Shown in pieces: positions 42,226 through 54,712 of a stretch of 64,000 bases of DNA; within the stretch, counting starts at the first letter, position 1, and the number at the start of each line of letters is the position of its first letter. This stretch comes from Macrobrachium rosenbergii. Lineage: Eukaryota > Arthropoda > Malacostraca > Decapoda > Palaemonidae. A model generated the notes under the pieces. The model searched no databases, was not told the origin of the DNA, and saw nothing but the letters and a program-made list of their open reading frames with translations. The position numbers and the translations under genes are program-made. The stretch lies in the NCBI RefSeq assembly GCF_040412425.1, contig NC_089743.1, positions 83,262,471-83,326,470 of the forward strand, in the 5' to 3' direction.

Positions 42226-43638
42226 CGCTGATGTCTCCAAACAGTTTTTAATACGCACTCTTTTTGTCACAGACAGTTTTATGTACCGAGAATGGGGTTG
42301 AGGTTTTACAAAATACACCAATAAATATGTATCATTCATTCGCTCAAACTTCACACACACACATTTTCGTTCAACTCAAGAAATTCACTTTTACAAACAA
42401 GACAATGATACATGCATTTGATCTAAAAATCTCCCAGTAATCCTAAAATCCCTAACCTAAAGGGGACGTGGCGACACATTCGTCAGAGAGGAGATCAGCT
42501 AACTATTATCTGCATACGGAGATCGCGGTAATTTCAACACATCCTCATCCTCCTCCTCCATCCTTCAGGATGTCAATAATCTACTTAATCGCTGCTTAAT
42601 TCGACTAGGAAGGAAGGCGTCAAATATTACCCTTTATCACCTTGTTTAATAGTAACTGCTCGTCACAAAAACGCGTCACTCAGGGGGAGAAGTGACAATT
42701 TAAAAATTTCCTAAGTTAATGACACAAAGAAAATACAAATTTGGTCGTATATATATTCATAAAAACTGAAGAGTGCTGTGACGCAAGGAAGGTAACTGCG
42801 TTGCGCTGCGCGAGATGGCTTCCTCTGCCTCACTGTGACACGTCAATTATTAGAAAAGCAGCACATTTTTTTAAAGTAATTTCTACTTTTCCTAACGTAC
42901 AAAACTGAAGTTCTTTACATAGAAGCTAAGTCCCTACGTAAAGAACGAAGGCTTGTATTGTGTAGGGACACATTTTAATCAGAGAACGCCGCTACAGAGA
43001 CACTTATGCAGTCAATAAGTAAGTGATTTTTAGAAATGCCAAATTCCTAAGATTTCCTTGCAATTTCTCGAGTGCTGCCTACTTCACAGGGCTGAAACAG
43101 TATGCATTGTGATCCTTTACAACCACAAACGAAACCGACAACTCTTAAGTCACCCATCCAATTTTCTTAACTGTGGGTTTTGACCTTTAGGGTATAAATC
43201 ACCCGAAACTGTCAAGAAAAGCCAGTAAATCGTTGTTTCTAAAGATTTACAAGGTCTTACGGCAATCCCTGTTTCCCTGTTTACGTCTTCGTAAGAAAAA
43301 AAATAAATATATCTTTGCAGAATGCGTTACTTTGGTCCTTTAGATTCTGCTGTTATCATTGCACTTAGTAGCTCCTGTAGAAGTCCTTTCATAATTATAA
43401 TTCAGAACGTGCTAAAATTCCTTGCAACTAAATATTGTTGAGAAATGCTGTTGGACTGCATCAGTTTTTTCTACTCTTGTATCAGCAGACTTTAACTGCA
43501 AGGCATTTCAATTTCAAAATTGCAATTTTTCCAAAAAATACACAAACCAAACCTATGACATAAAAAAAAAGTGTACGAAATTACATCTCAAAATTAAAAA
43601 CGCCATACAACAGGATTTTGAGGATCAAATTTCCCTTT

Positions 43639-43712
43639 ATGTTCTGCCAACAACTATACCATGAAAATTTTTCAAAGTATGTTCTGCCAACTACTATACC
43701 ATGAAAATTTTT
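43639..43712. repeat. 40-bp tandem duplication
   Basis: ATGTTCTGCCAAC then ACTATACCATGAAAATTTTT occurs at 43639 and again at 43679. Confidence 0.9.
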
Positions 43713-44337
43713 AAACGCATTTACATACAAACCACTCAAAGATAAGGGGTGCATACCATTTCTCCTAATCCAAGTGTAATGAGTTTACAGTTGTTTATTT
43801 CTACCAGCTTTAATAACTGTGAAAATGAATTTTCAAAGCAGCTGGAAATACTACCTGTTGGATACGTAAGAGCAACGCATGCACAGGCCAATTTATTCTA
43901 CCAACCGCAGCACCAACAGAATACTAAGGTGTGTTTGCAGTTTATTAAAATGCTATGCTGTCGTATTCCATACGAGATTTTCTTCTCACTGCACACGCTG
44001 TAGAATACTTCAAGACTTTTATACAAACTGTTCCATCTTTTGTATTCCGAGCTTCCACATCGCCTAGCCTCAAAGTGACCCACATAACCAGTTAAACAGA
44101 GGTGACTTAAAATAACAGGTACCTCGGTGGCCACACTTCTCACGCTAAAGACATCCCCGAAGTCAACAACCAAAAGGGAAGAAATGCTGCTAACACTAAT
44201 CTACCTTTGTACTGCTTCCTTGCTCAACATACCGAAACCCCGTATTAAGCCACACCTACCTACTGATTAATCACAGTTATGGAGAGGTACACACTCTCTC
44301 AGGAGACGGCGCTTCGCTACCCACATTCAAAACAAGG

Positions 44338-44338
<1 letters not shown>

Positions 44339-44391
<53 letters not shown>

Positions 44392-44397
44392 GCACAC
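44339..44397. repeat. Compound (CT)n(CA)n array
   Basis: CT at 44339-44370 passing into CA at 44371-44397. Confidence 0.97.
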
Positions 44398-45927
44398 AAA
44401 ATAATACCAGAATATTAAAACCAACACAACAGAATGCCACCTATCTCTCTCTTGTCAGGTGTCTTGTGCCTAATCCCCAGACATTCGCTGTTATGTCAAA
44501 AATGACCTTGCGAAAAAAAATACATAATGAACTATGAGCAATTCCCATTATATATAACCCATCAATCTCCAACAGTAATGCCAATTTGTCAAGCAACCAA
44601 AATTGAATGACAGATAAAGATAGTAATTTGCTGTACTTTAACACAAGATATACTCAAGGACTTTTTTCATATGTCGTTGTCATTACGCAGTAAAGGTATA
44701 CAGAATGAAAAACATTTTTCATTCTTTTCTTCGATCTGTGGAGAAAACGTAACTAAATTAAATTTACATTTCCTTAAGCCCTTGAATGAAAGATGAAAAA
44801 TTTGAGTCAGTTTAACTAATTGCTATGAGGCAAGCTGACTTTGTGTGTGTCCGTTTCTAGTAAAATTCGCATGAAAAAGATACTCGATAATCAATTATGT
44901 CCAAATTACGTTTCACGTTACTCAATACCCTGCAGCACATGTTTACAGAGTCCGAGTCTGAAGCTCTCCAACATCTCATATCACTCACTTGTGACCTACT
45001 GACAGCATAAAATGGCTAACGCACAAAGCACCACCCGACCGTAACACCAACCGTGTGGCCTCATATTCGTACCCAATGGGCAATAATGTCTTCCTCTGGG
45101 GACGAAAGGCTCCTAGGCCTATGGCCACGCGTCTTTGTCCATTTCCCTTCATCTAATCTGCAACTAAACATGTCACAACAACCTTAGCACAACAAGAAAG
45201 AGAATAAAAACGTCAAGTGGTACCAGTATACGGCTGGGGAAACGGCCAATAAAACACAATATGACCAGTGGGTCAAAACATCTCGAGATATATCAAGTAC
45301 ACTAATTGAAAAGGATTAGAGACATATTTTAATGAAGGTATAACCATCACGGGTATCAATCAAGTGTAAACGTGTAAGTTTTATATTACACCGCACAAGG
45401 CTATTGTCTCTTCTCAAGTCATCTCCAGTTACATAACTGTAATTACATTAACGAATGCAGATGCATTTAAATCACTTTAGTGAACAAATTCACCAGCAGT
45501 TCATTCCATTCACAAATGACGCTCTTAAATACCCACGGTACGTGGCAAGGAACCTAACATACCACAAGTTGGTGGAACGTTCACATTTATCTTTAAGGGA
45601 TTCAGCAACAGAAAAACAAAAGTCACAACAACAGTCACAATACGAGGTAAACATAACTCACTGAAGAAGAATACAATACTCTCAAAAGAGCCGCTTTGCC
45701 GCAACCAAGCCCTTCTCTGCGCACAATACCTAAGGTATTTCATCATCACTTTTTTAAGCACTATCGTGAATAATGCTGGAGTGGGAGGGACTGTTGTAGG
45801 GGAAAGAATGAAACGGAGATAGGGGACGGGATTCGCATGTCACGCCGGAGAGGTATCTCTTTTGACCTTGCGAAGATACCATCGTCGTGACCTTCCCTGA
45901 CCTTATCTGCAAAACTTCGCAGCCAAA

Positions 45928-46032
45928 AATTTCCACGAATCATCCTCCTAAAAAGATATTTAGTTTTACACAAAATGTTAGTTCCTCATTGGAGGGGTCG
46001 GTATCGTACACGGCCAGCACTCTGCTGGGCCC
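45928..46032 (+). repeat. 105-bp tandem duplicate containing the head of SINE B
   Basis: This block repeats at 46033-46137 with a 105-bp period. Both copies contain CCACGAATCATCC, then TTTAGTTTTACACAAAAT, then the first ~53 bases of the SINE (TTCCTCATTGGAGGGGTCG to TCTGCTGGGCCC). Since it contains flank plus SINE head, the duplication happened after the SINE inserted. Confidence 0.85.
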
Positions 46033-46084
46033 AAATTCCACGAATCATCCTTCAAAAAATATATTTAGTTTTACACAAAATATT

Positions 46085-46361
46085 AGTTCCTCATTGGAGG
46101 GGTCGATATCGTGCTCGGCCAGCACTCTGCTGGGCCCGCGTTTGACTCTCCGGCCGGCCAATGAAGAATCAGAGGAATTTATTTCTTGGTGATAGAAATT
46201 CATTTCTCATCATAATGGTTCGGATTCCACAATAAGTTGTAGGTCCCGTTGCTAGTAACAATTGGTTTCTTAGCCACGTAAAATAAATCTGATCCTTCGG
46301 GCCAGCCCTAGGAGAGCTGTTAATCAGCTCAGTGGTCTGGTTAAACTAAGATATACTTAAC
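46085..46361 (+). mobile_element. tRNA-derived SINE, family B, copy 2
   Basis: A full-length plus-strand copy of about 277 bp. It runs from the head TTCCTCATTGGAGGGGTCG, through a B-box-like GCGTTTGACTCTCCGG, to the tail GGTTAAACTAAGATATAC. It is flanked on both sides by TTTACACAAAATATT (46070-46084 and 46362-46376), a perfect 15-bp target-site duplication. This gives exact element boundaries and the best reference for the family in this window. Confidence 0.9.
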
Positions 46362-46376
46362 TTTACACAAAATATT

Positions 46377-47672
46377 TAGAATGAAAATAATGATTCTCTT
46401 ATATAACGGTAACACACCTTGGACAAAAGTTTCCCAAAATTAATTCACTTCCATTTACGTAAATCCTTCAATAAACAGGAAGTGATGGCAGCATCATGGA
46501 CAGCCATCGCTGTCAATCATGACATAACCGATATAGATGAAACAACAATGGCCTTCCTTTGACGTGAATGGCCATCATAAATATTATCTCAAAAGACCGG
46601 GCCGCTACGACCAGAGTCTCCTCATAGCTATGTTGATGTGGAATGCTCAGGAAAATGAATAAATGCGCATAAGGAACACCACTGCATGTTTTCAGACTTG
46701 CAGCGGCGGCACCTGACCACAATCGCGTACTCAATATTACGTATTCTTGTCGACAGGATGCTGTTCTTCAATGCTACCCAACTGAGGGAATTTGACGTAC
46801 AACGAGTACCTTGACGTCAAAGTACCATAAACGTTGCGTATGCCCTACCTTGCACGTAGGAACTACGCAAAAACTTCACCTGCATACGCTATTTAATGTC
46901 CTTCAAGCACTAATGAAGAAATGATGAAAGGAATATGAAATGCCTCACCTACCATCACTTCGTGGTTGAAATCTAACAACGGGGGGCTACGATCCCAACA
47001 CAAAAGATGAAACTTGTGAAGAGCTTTTGGAAAAGCTCTTCACTAGATGTTCAAGAATACAACACACAGCAATATTCTGAGAAAGTTATCAACTCGTCCC
47101 ATAAAAACAGATGTACACTGAAAATTACACACAAAATTGAAATATTTAACTGCGCGCAGTATCTAACCACGAGGTAAAATCTTTAAATCTATAAAGGGTC
47201 AGCAATATTCCCTTTCTGCCAACAAACATTATAACTAATAAAAATTACGAATCCTGACACAGTCGTGACACCTCCACCACCTTCTTATTTTTCTCATCAC
47301 CACTCCCTATCAATTCCTCACATCTGCAGTTTCGTGTGTGACTGTCATTTTCAATCCACATTTGATCATTAGATAAAATGACAACTAGGCAGAATGTATT
47401 CACTTCTTTCTAAATGGTCACGACCACAGGTTGTAAGAAAGATCAAACAGAATTTACTTTGCATACATACAACTACGTATGTGCGCTGAAGTATGAAGTA
47501 GTAAAAATATCCAATACATATGAGGTTAACATATACTACGTCATTAATGTCTCTATAACTCCAGGCTATTTTTGACTATTCGTGTTTCTCAATAGGAAGC
47601 TTAGGCTTCCGTCTGACAAATGGAAAATAATGCATGCAAGTCGCTTTTTTTTCTAGGCAAGCAACTGGGGTC

Positions 47673-47710
<38 letters not shown>

Positions 47711-48464
47711 AACAATGGGTTATTAAGGCCTAAACGACCGTCTTATAATCGTCTTTCTTCCTTTACTTCAGTGGATAACAATGAATAGAAGAAAAATGGA
47801 GAAAGAATGACTCATTCTTTCATCTCCTAGTCTAAAATCTCCCCCTGACAGCCTAGACGATGCTAACGATGATGAATAATAGGTTTAATGGACCACCGAA
47901 ACATTCGAATAATTAGTACACGGGGACTGTAATTACAGAGCTCGCCAATGAACGAAGTCGATATGTAAACCTCATTTCATAATTCACATATTAAATTACA
48001 GTTACACAACATAAGCTTGATAACAATGAAAACCACCAACTTGAAACACAGATACAGACGCAACAAAATACCATAACTTTATTTTTTTATTTTAGAAATG
48101 AACATCTTCGGTAAATGAAATATAAATGTTTTAAATAAAGATTCACGTTTCCCAGCTTTTTACTCTTTTTAGTATATCTATACTATGTAATTCTACTGAT
48201 GTGCATTCTTCAAAAAAAAAAATAAATAAATAAATAAAACAGAATGGCATAAGACAACCTTATGATTAAATAATCAATCGCTTTACCACAAACGATATTT
48301 TTACAAAGTGATACATAAATTAGCAATTCCAAAGCGCACAAATCCAATCTGGTTCATTTTCAGCAGAGAACTAATTAGTTTAGGTAATTAACGAAGAAAA
48401 TACCACTAAGCAACTACTTGAACGCATACAAATGAAACGTAAATCTCCCCATAACAAATAGCTC
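46377..48464. other. Non-coding, no gene seen
   Basis: Unique sequence between SINE B2 and the 35-bp duplication, with one TC array. Nothing recognised. Confidence 0.6.
47676..47708. repeat. (TC)16 microsatellite
   Basis: A pure TC run. Confidence 0.97.
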
Positions 48465-48534
48465 GGATAGAACCCCACCTTCCTGACCGGGTCTTGGAAG
48501 GATAGAACCCCACCTTCCTGACCGGGTCTTGGAA
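48465..48534. repeat. 35-bp perfect tandem duplication
   Basis: GGATAGAACCCCACCTTCCT plus GACCGGGTCTTGGAA is repeated exactly at 48465-48499 and 48500-48534. The identity implies a recent event or an assembly artefact. Confidence 0.95.
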
Positions 48535-48806
48535 AGCTTTAAAAGACAACGCACCAGAACCGCGCTTGTTGCATACAAAAACAAATCATTTGTATGGCGA
48601 ATGTCTCGCGTGTTCATTTCTTCCATGATAATATTCTGCTTCCGTAAGCATCGGGCAATGCCTAGCTGCACGCCAGCTTCAACCTTATTTCTAGAATATC
48701 AATAGCTACGAAGCACCTTGTAAAATTTTTTAATTGTGAAAAGGGGTGCTGGAAACAGTACTATTAATGGAACGAAATGTACGAGTCGTTGAAAGTTTAT
48801 CTAGTC

Positions 48807-48831
48807 GTGTGTGTGTGTGTGTGTGTGTGTG

Positions 48832-48876
<45 letters not shown>

Positions 48877-49066
48877 CATATATAATATACATATATATAT
48901 ATATAAATATACTGTATATATGTATATATATACAATGATACATAAACTTCAACTTCATATATTTTTGTTCTATTCATAATATGTTTCTTACACCACTTTC
49001 CAGATTAAAATTTTACGAGGTGCTTCGTAACTAATTAATATATTTAATATATATACATACAAACAA

Positions 49067-49127
<61 letters not shown>
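48807..49127. repeat. Facing (TG)n(TA)n and (CA)n(TA)n arrays
   Basis: TG at 48807-48832 with TA to 48871, and CA at 49069-49088 with TA to 49127. TG and CA are complementary, giving a potential long-range stem of ~240 bp loop. Confidence 0.95.
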
Positions 49128-49133
<6 letters not shown>

Positions 49134-49430
49134 TGTGTTTGATATATATGGAACGTGATAAATACATAAATAAAAGCAATGCCACGAAAGATGCCAAAGT
49201 CATCTTTTGGTGGTCAGTCTCTTTCCTTGTATAATCTTTTAGTTGACTTTTCCCTGCTTCCGAGCTGTTCGGCCTAATCTTTTGTAAAACCTCTTAAATA
49301 TTTACCCTTGTTTTGGTAGGTCTACTAATTCTTCAACTGAGTTGGATTCCAGGTACATATTTTCCTTCATAATCCCCAATCTGTCATTGATACGAGCTTT
49401 CTTTGTAAACTTACTTCTATATTTCTATCA

Positions 49431-49505
49431 GTCTGCTAAGTAAAGGACAGTAAGTCGAAAGGCCTAGCACCGCTCCGTTGTTTCGCTTCCCTTCGGGGCA
49501 TTATA
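49431..49505 (+). mobile_element. Partial second copy of the foldback core
   Basis: GTCTGCTAAGTAAAGGAC, GTCGAAAGGCCT and TTCCCTTCGGGGCATTAT match the loop and right arm of the 29.8-kb foldback in the same order, with substitutions. The left arm is absent, so only one side of the hairpin is present. Confidence 0.6.
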
Positions 49506-49901
49506 TTATGTTTATACTTAATATATATGTATGTGTGCATGTATGTATGTGCGTAAGTATGTATGCATGTATGAACGAATGTACGTGCATGCGTTGCAGT
49601 AAAAAAAGAAGTTCTTTTGTAATCACGTTAATTTTCTATAAAAATCTTCAGACCGTGCTAGTTAAATATGAAGGCAGATTATAACGGTAACAGAAATTAG
49701 GGAATTGGAAAACTACGGAAACGTGCAATCAGTCTAATAACTGCAGCCAGCCATTAAATCATTCAAAAAAAAAAAAATGACAAAGTTCAAACGCATGAAT
49801 TACAATTCAGCAGTTTCCTAAGATAATAAGGCAACAAGGGTTATTGGAGGGACACTTTCATAAATTACTATCCATTCCCATCTACGACAAAACAATGTTC
49901 T

Positions 49902-49914
49902 GAGAGAGAGAGAG

Positions 49915-49964
<50 letters not shown>
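49902..49964. repeat. (GA)n microsatellite
   Basis: A GA run with a single GTA interruption. Confidence 0.97.
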
Positions 49965-49968
<4 letters not shown>

Positions 49969-50456
49969 TGGTCTCAAAGGGTGGCTAAAAAAACTCCACT
50001 TGTTCCGGCTGCACGGAAGGAAATAATAATTTCTCGAAAAAAAAATCAAAAGCAAAAAGATACCAAAACAAAACTAATCTGTGGGTCATTACATTCCGAG
50101 AGCCATAATTACAAAATCAAAAGCGACGTAACTCAGGTTACGACCTACGTTTGACCTTTCGCCCTTTCAAGAACAATCTCTTGTCAAGTCAGTCAGGATT
50201 CCCATTTCTCGAGTAACTTTCATTGTCAAAGAATTGCGAGAATAAGCGCCTGGTGCATGCTGCCATATTTTCCATGTATCAAAAAAATGAACGTCGTTCT
50301 GCAAAGAAATTTCTAATGGTAATAATTAACCCACCTACTAAAGTATTACGTAAAGGTAATAGAATGAAGATGCGAGCGGCTGACCCCCGTTCAATAATGG
50401 AAATGAGGTCGTATAAAGGAGACATATTCTACACTATCAGTGACGTCACCAAGCTC

Positions 50457-50539
50457 ACGATATAAAATAAATGAATCAACAGAAGTTTTTCAGTACGTAC
50501 GATATAAAATAAATGAATCAACAGAAGTTTTTCAGTACG
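50457..50539. repeat. 42-bp tandem duplication
   Basis: ACGATATAAAATAAATGAAT then CAACAGAAGTTTTTCAGTAC occurs at 50457 and again at 50499 without change. Confidence 0.95.
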
Positions 50540-51251
50540 AAGTAAATTGTTCACTTTTAAGACATTCAACAACTAAACTAAGCCCTTAGCGCTATCAAAC
50601 ATTAAAAGCTGTTGCAACTGAAAAAAAAAATGAGAAAGCTTTAACACAAAAACGATCGCAGGAAAATCTATTAAATATCATCTCATGTCAGTTTTAATGA
50701 CAAGCAGTTGCATCCCCTTATCACCCAGAAGGATGTATACGCGTCGACGCAAGGAGGACTTATAATCATAAACAAGACTTCCTCAGTTGTGAAACCCTTC
50801 GCACAAAACGGGAAAAATTAGCACGACATATGACCTTACGACAGAATACAATACCCGAGACTGGTAACAGACCTCAGCGACCGCGGCTCAGGTCAATGAA
50901 AGTCCTCCATCATTCACCCATCTGACCTTCAGGCCCCTATTACGTACTGGATGCAAACTGAAGATCGATCACACGTGAGCACTATATAGATACGAACAAT
51001 ATAAAAGGTTGGGAGAATAGATGCTTTAACTTGCACTTTGCGCAAACTTAGAAAAGTTTAAAACCGTAACACAGGAGCAGACATGAACAAATAAAAGTAA
51101 ATACGTTAACGACAAAGAAATGTAAAAATCGATTACAAACACACACGTCGATATTGCAGAATGCGAAGCACGAGTTATGAAACAACATAAAAATAGAACA
51201 AATTTCACAAACAGCATCAAACCAAACCTGGCGATATAAATCCTTGCTTAC

Positions 51252-51514
51252 GATTCGAAGGCTAATCTCTTAATGATATTGGCCGCAACGTCCAGAGCGA
51301 GGTGGGGAGTCTCCACCTCCACCTCCGTCTCCACCTCCACCTCCTCCTGCAGGACGCACAGGCACACAGCCACCAGGAAGGCCACGTGATGTAGCCGTCC
51401 CCCATCAGTATAAACATCCCTCTTATCCCCCTCTTCACTACATCCACTATCAGCCCTGGCACCGGCTCTCCTGTCACTGCTAGTATTACAGGGTTTCATA
51501 ATAAAGCTCTAATG
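51252..51514 (-). CDS. Candidate exon: hydrophobic stretch plus acidic Glu-Val repeat, unidentified
   Basis: Seen on the minus strand: an acceptor-like tract TTCTCTCCCTTTCATTAG precedes a frame that stays open to a donor, CGAATC|GTAAGC. Within it are a Met near the start (MKPCNTSS), a basic/acidic region, then VAFLVAVCLCVLQ, which looks like a short hydrophobic or signal-like segment, then EEVEVETEVEVETPHL and DVAANIIKRLAFES. The frame would have a TAA stop within the donor if unspliced. The region is GC-richer than its surroundings. Against it: the EVEVET part is a GGAGGT-type simple repeat, another frame is also partly open, and I recognise no family. If real, it may be an early exon of a secreted or membrane protein on the same strand as the KASH-type exon. 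Confidence 0.3.
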
Positions 51515-51849
51515 AAAGGGAGAGAACCTGACCCCTTGAACGATGACGAGCCATAGCCCCTGGGATTATTAAATCTAACTATATTTGATCATCGTTTAAT
51601 TCCACTTACTGAGGATTTATACATTATTCCTTTTTCAAGATTCCGTATGAAGGATTTTAAAGATTAAATCTGACAGTGGTAATACCAAGATAATCCAATA
51701 TTGATGTCAGGGCATTTATGTACAAAGTGAGAAAAAATAATCTCTAGGTTAGCTGTGAGGTTTCTCAAAGGAAGCAAGTTGAAAAGTATTGTATCGGATC
51801 TTATAAGGGAGGGGTAGAAAATAAAATTATAATAGGCGACCCTTACCAA

Positions 51850-51852
<3 letters not shown>

Positions 51853-51885
<33 letters not shown>
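51853..51885. repeat. (GA)16 microsatellite
   Basis: A pure GA run. Confidence 0.97.
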
Positions 51886-51888
<3 letters not shown>

Positions 51889-53353
51889 CAAGGAGATAAT
51901 TTCGTATATCAAAACAGCGTAGGAAGTGTGTGTGTGTGCAAAGAATGAAATACTGCATCATCAGTCAATGCCATCTTATAAAATAATAAAAGAAAAATAA
52001 ATAAAAGGAATAAAAAACTCGAGCCGTTGGTGATGTATCTCAAGTGCCGTGACTCATCCACTACCACGATGATGAGAGAAAAAAAATTCTTTCCGCAAGG
52101 CTTTCTAATCTCTAGCCTTCCGTTACAATCACGGCATCCCCAGACCAAACTCATGCGAAAATAAAGCTGTAAATAAAACGACTCCGCTTTAGCATTACAC
52201 GGAAGACTGGGTGCAATGAAAGAAAGAAGAAACTCATGTGCCTGTAGCACGGAAACAAAGACTAAATGTTTGTTGAAAACTACGAGAAAAAAAAGTGTTT
52301 TATATTAGAATAATGAATAGATAACCTCAAATGACAAGGGAGGGATGTCGGGGTACCTAAGAGACTTACGCAAAACATAAGAGGAAATGGGTGCTTGTTG
52401 GCACGCTCACAAGGGTAGGAGGTTAGTGGCACTCAGAGTGGCTCTGCCAGACGAGCGTGGCACGACACGTGTACCAGCCCTGTGAGCCTCATGCCCTTAG
52501 TAACATCTCTATTATCTAACGACTAGCAACAACTCACTTTTTCCCCTACCCACCCGCAAGTATAATCACTTTCCACTAAATACGTCAAATCTATTTATAG
52601 AAAAATATGAATGTATTACGAACAAATTTTACTTTCATTACTATACTTTTGTTGCCTCTTAAATCAGAAAAATTGACAGAGCCACCAGTTCTGTGTGCAC
52701 ACAAATATATGCTTACATTGAACCATGCCAAATAAATGTTGCATTTTCTTTGGTTTCCAAGGTACAGAGCATCACCGAAGTGGTACTCTCGACGTTCAAA
52801 AACTGCAGAGAAATAACAAGAAAGCAGCAAAGAGTAGGAAGCCTCACTCAAAATATCCCAGTCGTTGAGGTCATAGCGCCTGAATCATATAATAAGCTGG
52901 CTTCCACACGTCCAAAAAAATGATAAAAAAAAACTTTCACCAAATATTTCCAGGTACTGCACAGGTAACCAGGAGGGAGGAAAGAGCGGGGTTGGGGAGG
53001 AATCAGCGGTTAGATTCCTCTACCAGGTCGCTTCTTTTCTTGCCCACAGGAAAGAATAGGGCAACACAATGATGGTCAACTGACAAAGCACCAGAACTAC
53101 TTGTGAGACTCTCCCTCTCAGACTGAAAGATGCCCAGCGATTTCAAAGGCAGAGGAATTTCCTTTTGCGGGCACAGTTGCCTTCTTTTACTCTCACGCCT
53201 TTCTTCTGTGACAAATGGCACCGAATGTCATGGTCATATATATACCCCTAAACTCACGCCCTTTGAAAATTACGGTCCGCAGGAGGGCATACAACCCAAA
53301 ACACACCAAATGCCGTGGGAAAATGCTGGTAGGAAAAACATTTTAAACTGAGG
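51886..53353. other. Non-coding, no gene seen
   Basis: Unique sequence with a mildly GC-rich patch near 52400-52500. No supported exon. Confidence 0.55.
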
Positions 53354-53367
53354 TAACCTCGAGTACA

Positions 53368-53640
53368 GGTATACCTTAGTTTAATCCAGACAACTGAGCT
53401 GATTAACAGCCTCCTAGGGCTGGCCCGAAGGATTAGACTTATTTTACGCTGGCTTAGAGCCAATTGGTTACCAGCAACGGGACCTACAGCTATTGTGAAT
53501 CCGAACCATTTTATAGCGAGAAATGAATTTCATCACCAGAAATAAATTCCTCTAATTCTTCATTGACTTGTCGGAGACTCGCCGAACTCGGGCCTAGCAG
53601 AGTGCTACCGAGAACTCTACTGACTCGTCCAACGAGGAAC
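53368..53640 (-). mobile_element. tRNA-derived SINE, family B, copy 3
   Basis: About 273 bp, minus orientation, colinear with copies B1 and B2. It is bounded by TAACCTCGAGTACA (53354-53367) and TAACCTCAAGTACA (53641-53654), a 14-bp target-site duplication with one mismatch. On the minus strand the head includes GAGTTCGGCGAGTCTCC, a weakened B box. The neat TSDs indicate retrotransposition by target-primed reverse transcription. Confidence 0.9.
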
Positions 53641-54222
53641 TAACCTCAAGTACAATAAGGCATAATACATATGGAGTTGAGTGTACCATTTTGTTTTATA
53701 CTTAACACTAAAATCTTGTGCTAAAGATTTTGAGTTTCACAAAATAAGAGTGGCCAGTTTATTTCAAAATTAGCACCTTTTTGCAGGTTCTGAATTCATT
53801 CCGCCCTCTACATCCGCACTACAGAAGACACAAATGGGCGCCTAAGACCATTCAAACGAGAGGACCTTCTTCCCTGTCCAATCCCATCATTAGACAAAAC
53901 CAGTCACCTCCTAAGTCCTTCCTGGAAGGTCTGAAAGGCCCCTGAGAACGTCGCTCGGTGCTCGTTCTGACAACGACTTAAGAGCGTGCGGAGGGGAGAA
54001 GAAATTATGCGGATTATTCGAGGAGGGAGACATAAACAACCTTAGGTCAGCCACAACACTACTTTCTTCGGAGGCTTTCTATTCACCAGAGTTAACCTGC
54101 GCCACCCCAAAGGTTCAGGCAGCACGCCCTTCTAGCTTACTTCTTTTCCTTTCGTAGAGGTAATCACAATGTTTAGCTTGCGCAATTTGAAAGGATGTTT
54201 TACTCTCCAGTCTAACACACAC

Positions 54223-54226
<4 letters not shown>

Positions 54227-54304
<78 letters not shown>

Positions 54305-54311
54305 CATACAC

Positions 54312-54395
<84 letters not shown>
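54227..54395. repeat. Compound (TA)n(GA)n array
   Basis: TA at 54227-54301, a 12-base spacer, then GA at 54313-54395. This is the longest compound array in the window. Confidence 0.98.
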
Positions 54396-54398
<3 letters not shown>

Positions 54399-54644
54399 GA
54401 TAATGAATATCACACGTACGGCTTTTTAACAAGAAAAAAATTAACGAGAACTTTGAACAGTGACAAGAAACTCATTCCACAGAACGAAAAAAAGAAAATA
54501 CCAATAATAAATAAACTGTCATCACCATTAAATAAGGGCGTCAACACTAATGTCAGTGGACTACACATAGCTGACAACACCCACTGAAATACCGAAATAT
54601 TTCTGAGCTATTATCATCAATAAAATCACCCCAAGGTTACAGGG

Positions 54645-54645
<1 letters not shown>

Positions 54646-54686
<41 letters not shown>

Positions 54687-54712
54687 CATCATCATCATCA
54701 TCATCATCATCG
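54646..54712. repeat. (TAA)n(TCA)n array
   Basis: TAA to about 54686, then TCATCATCAT to 54712. The switch is a single-base change of the trinucleotide unit. Confidence 0.97.

Larger units (their letters stand above)
42224..45927. other. Mostly non-coding unique sequence
   Basis: Apart from the 40-bp duplication and CT/CA array listed separately, only short frames without splice context are seen. Confidence 0.55.
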
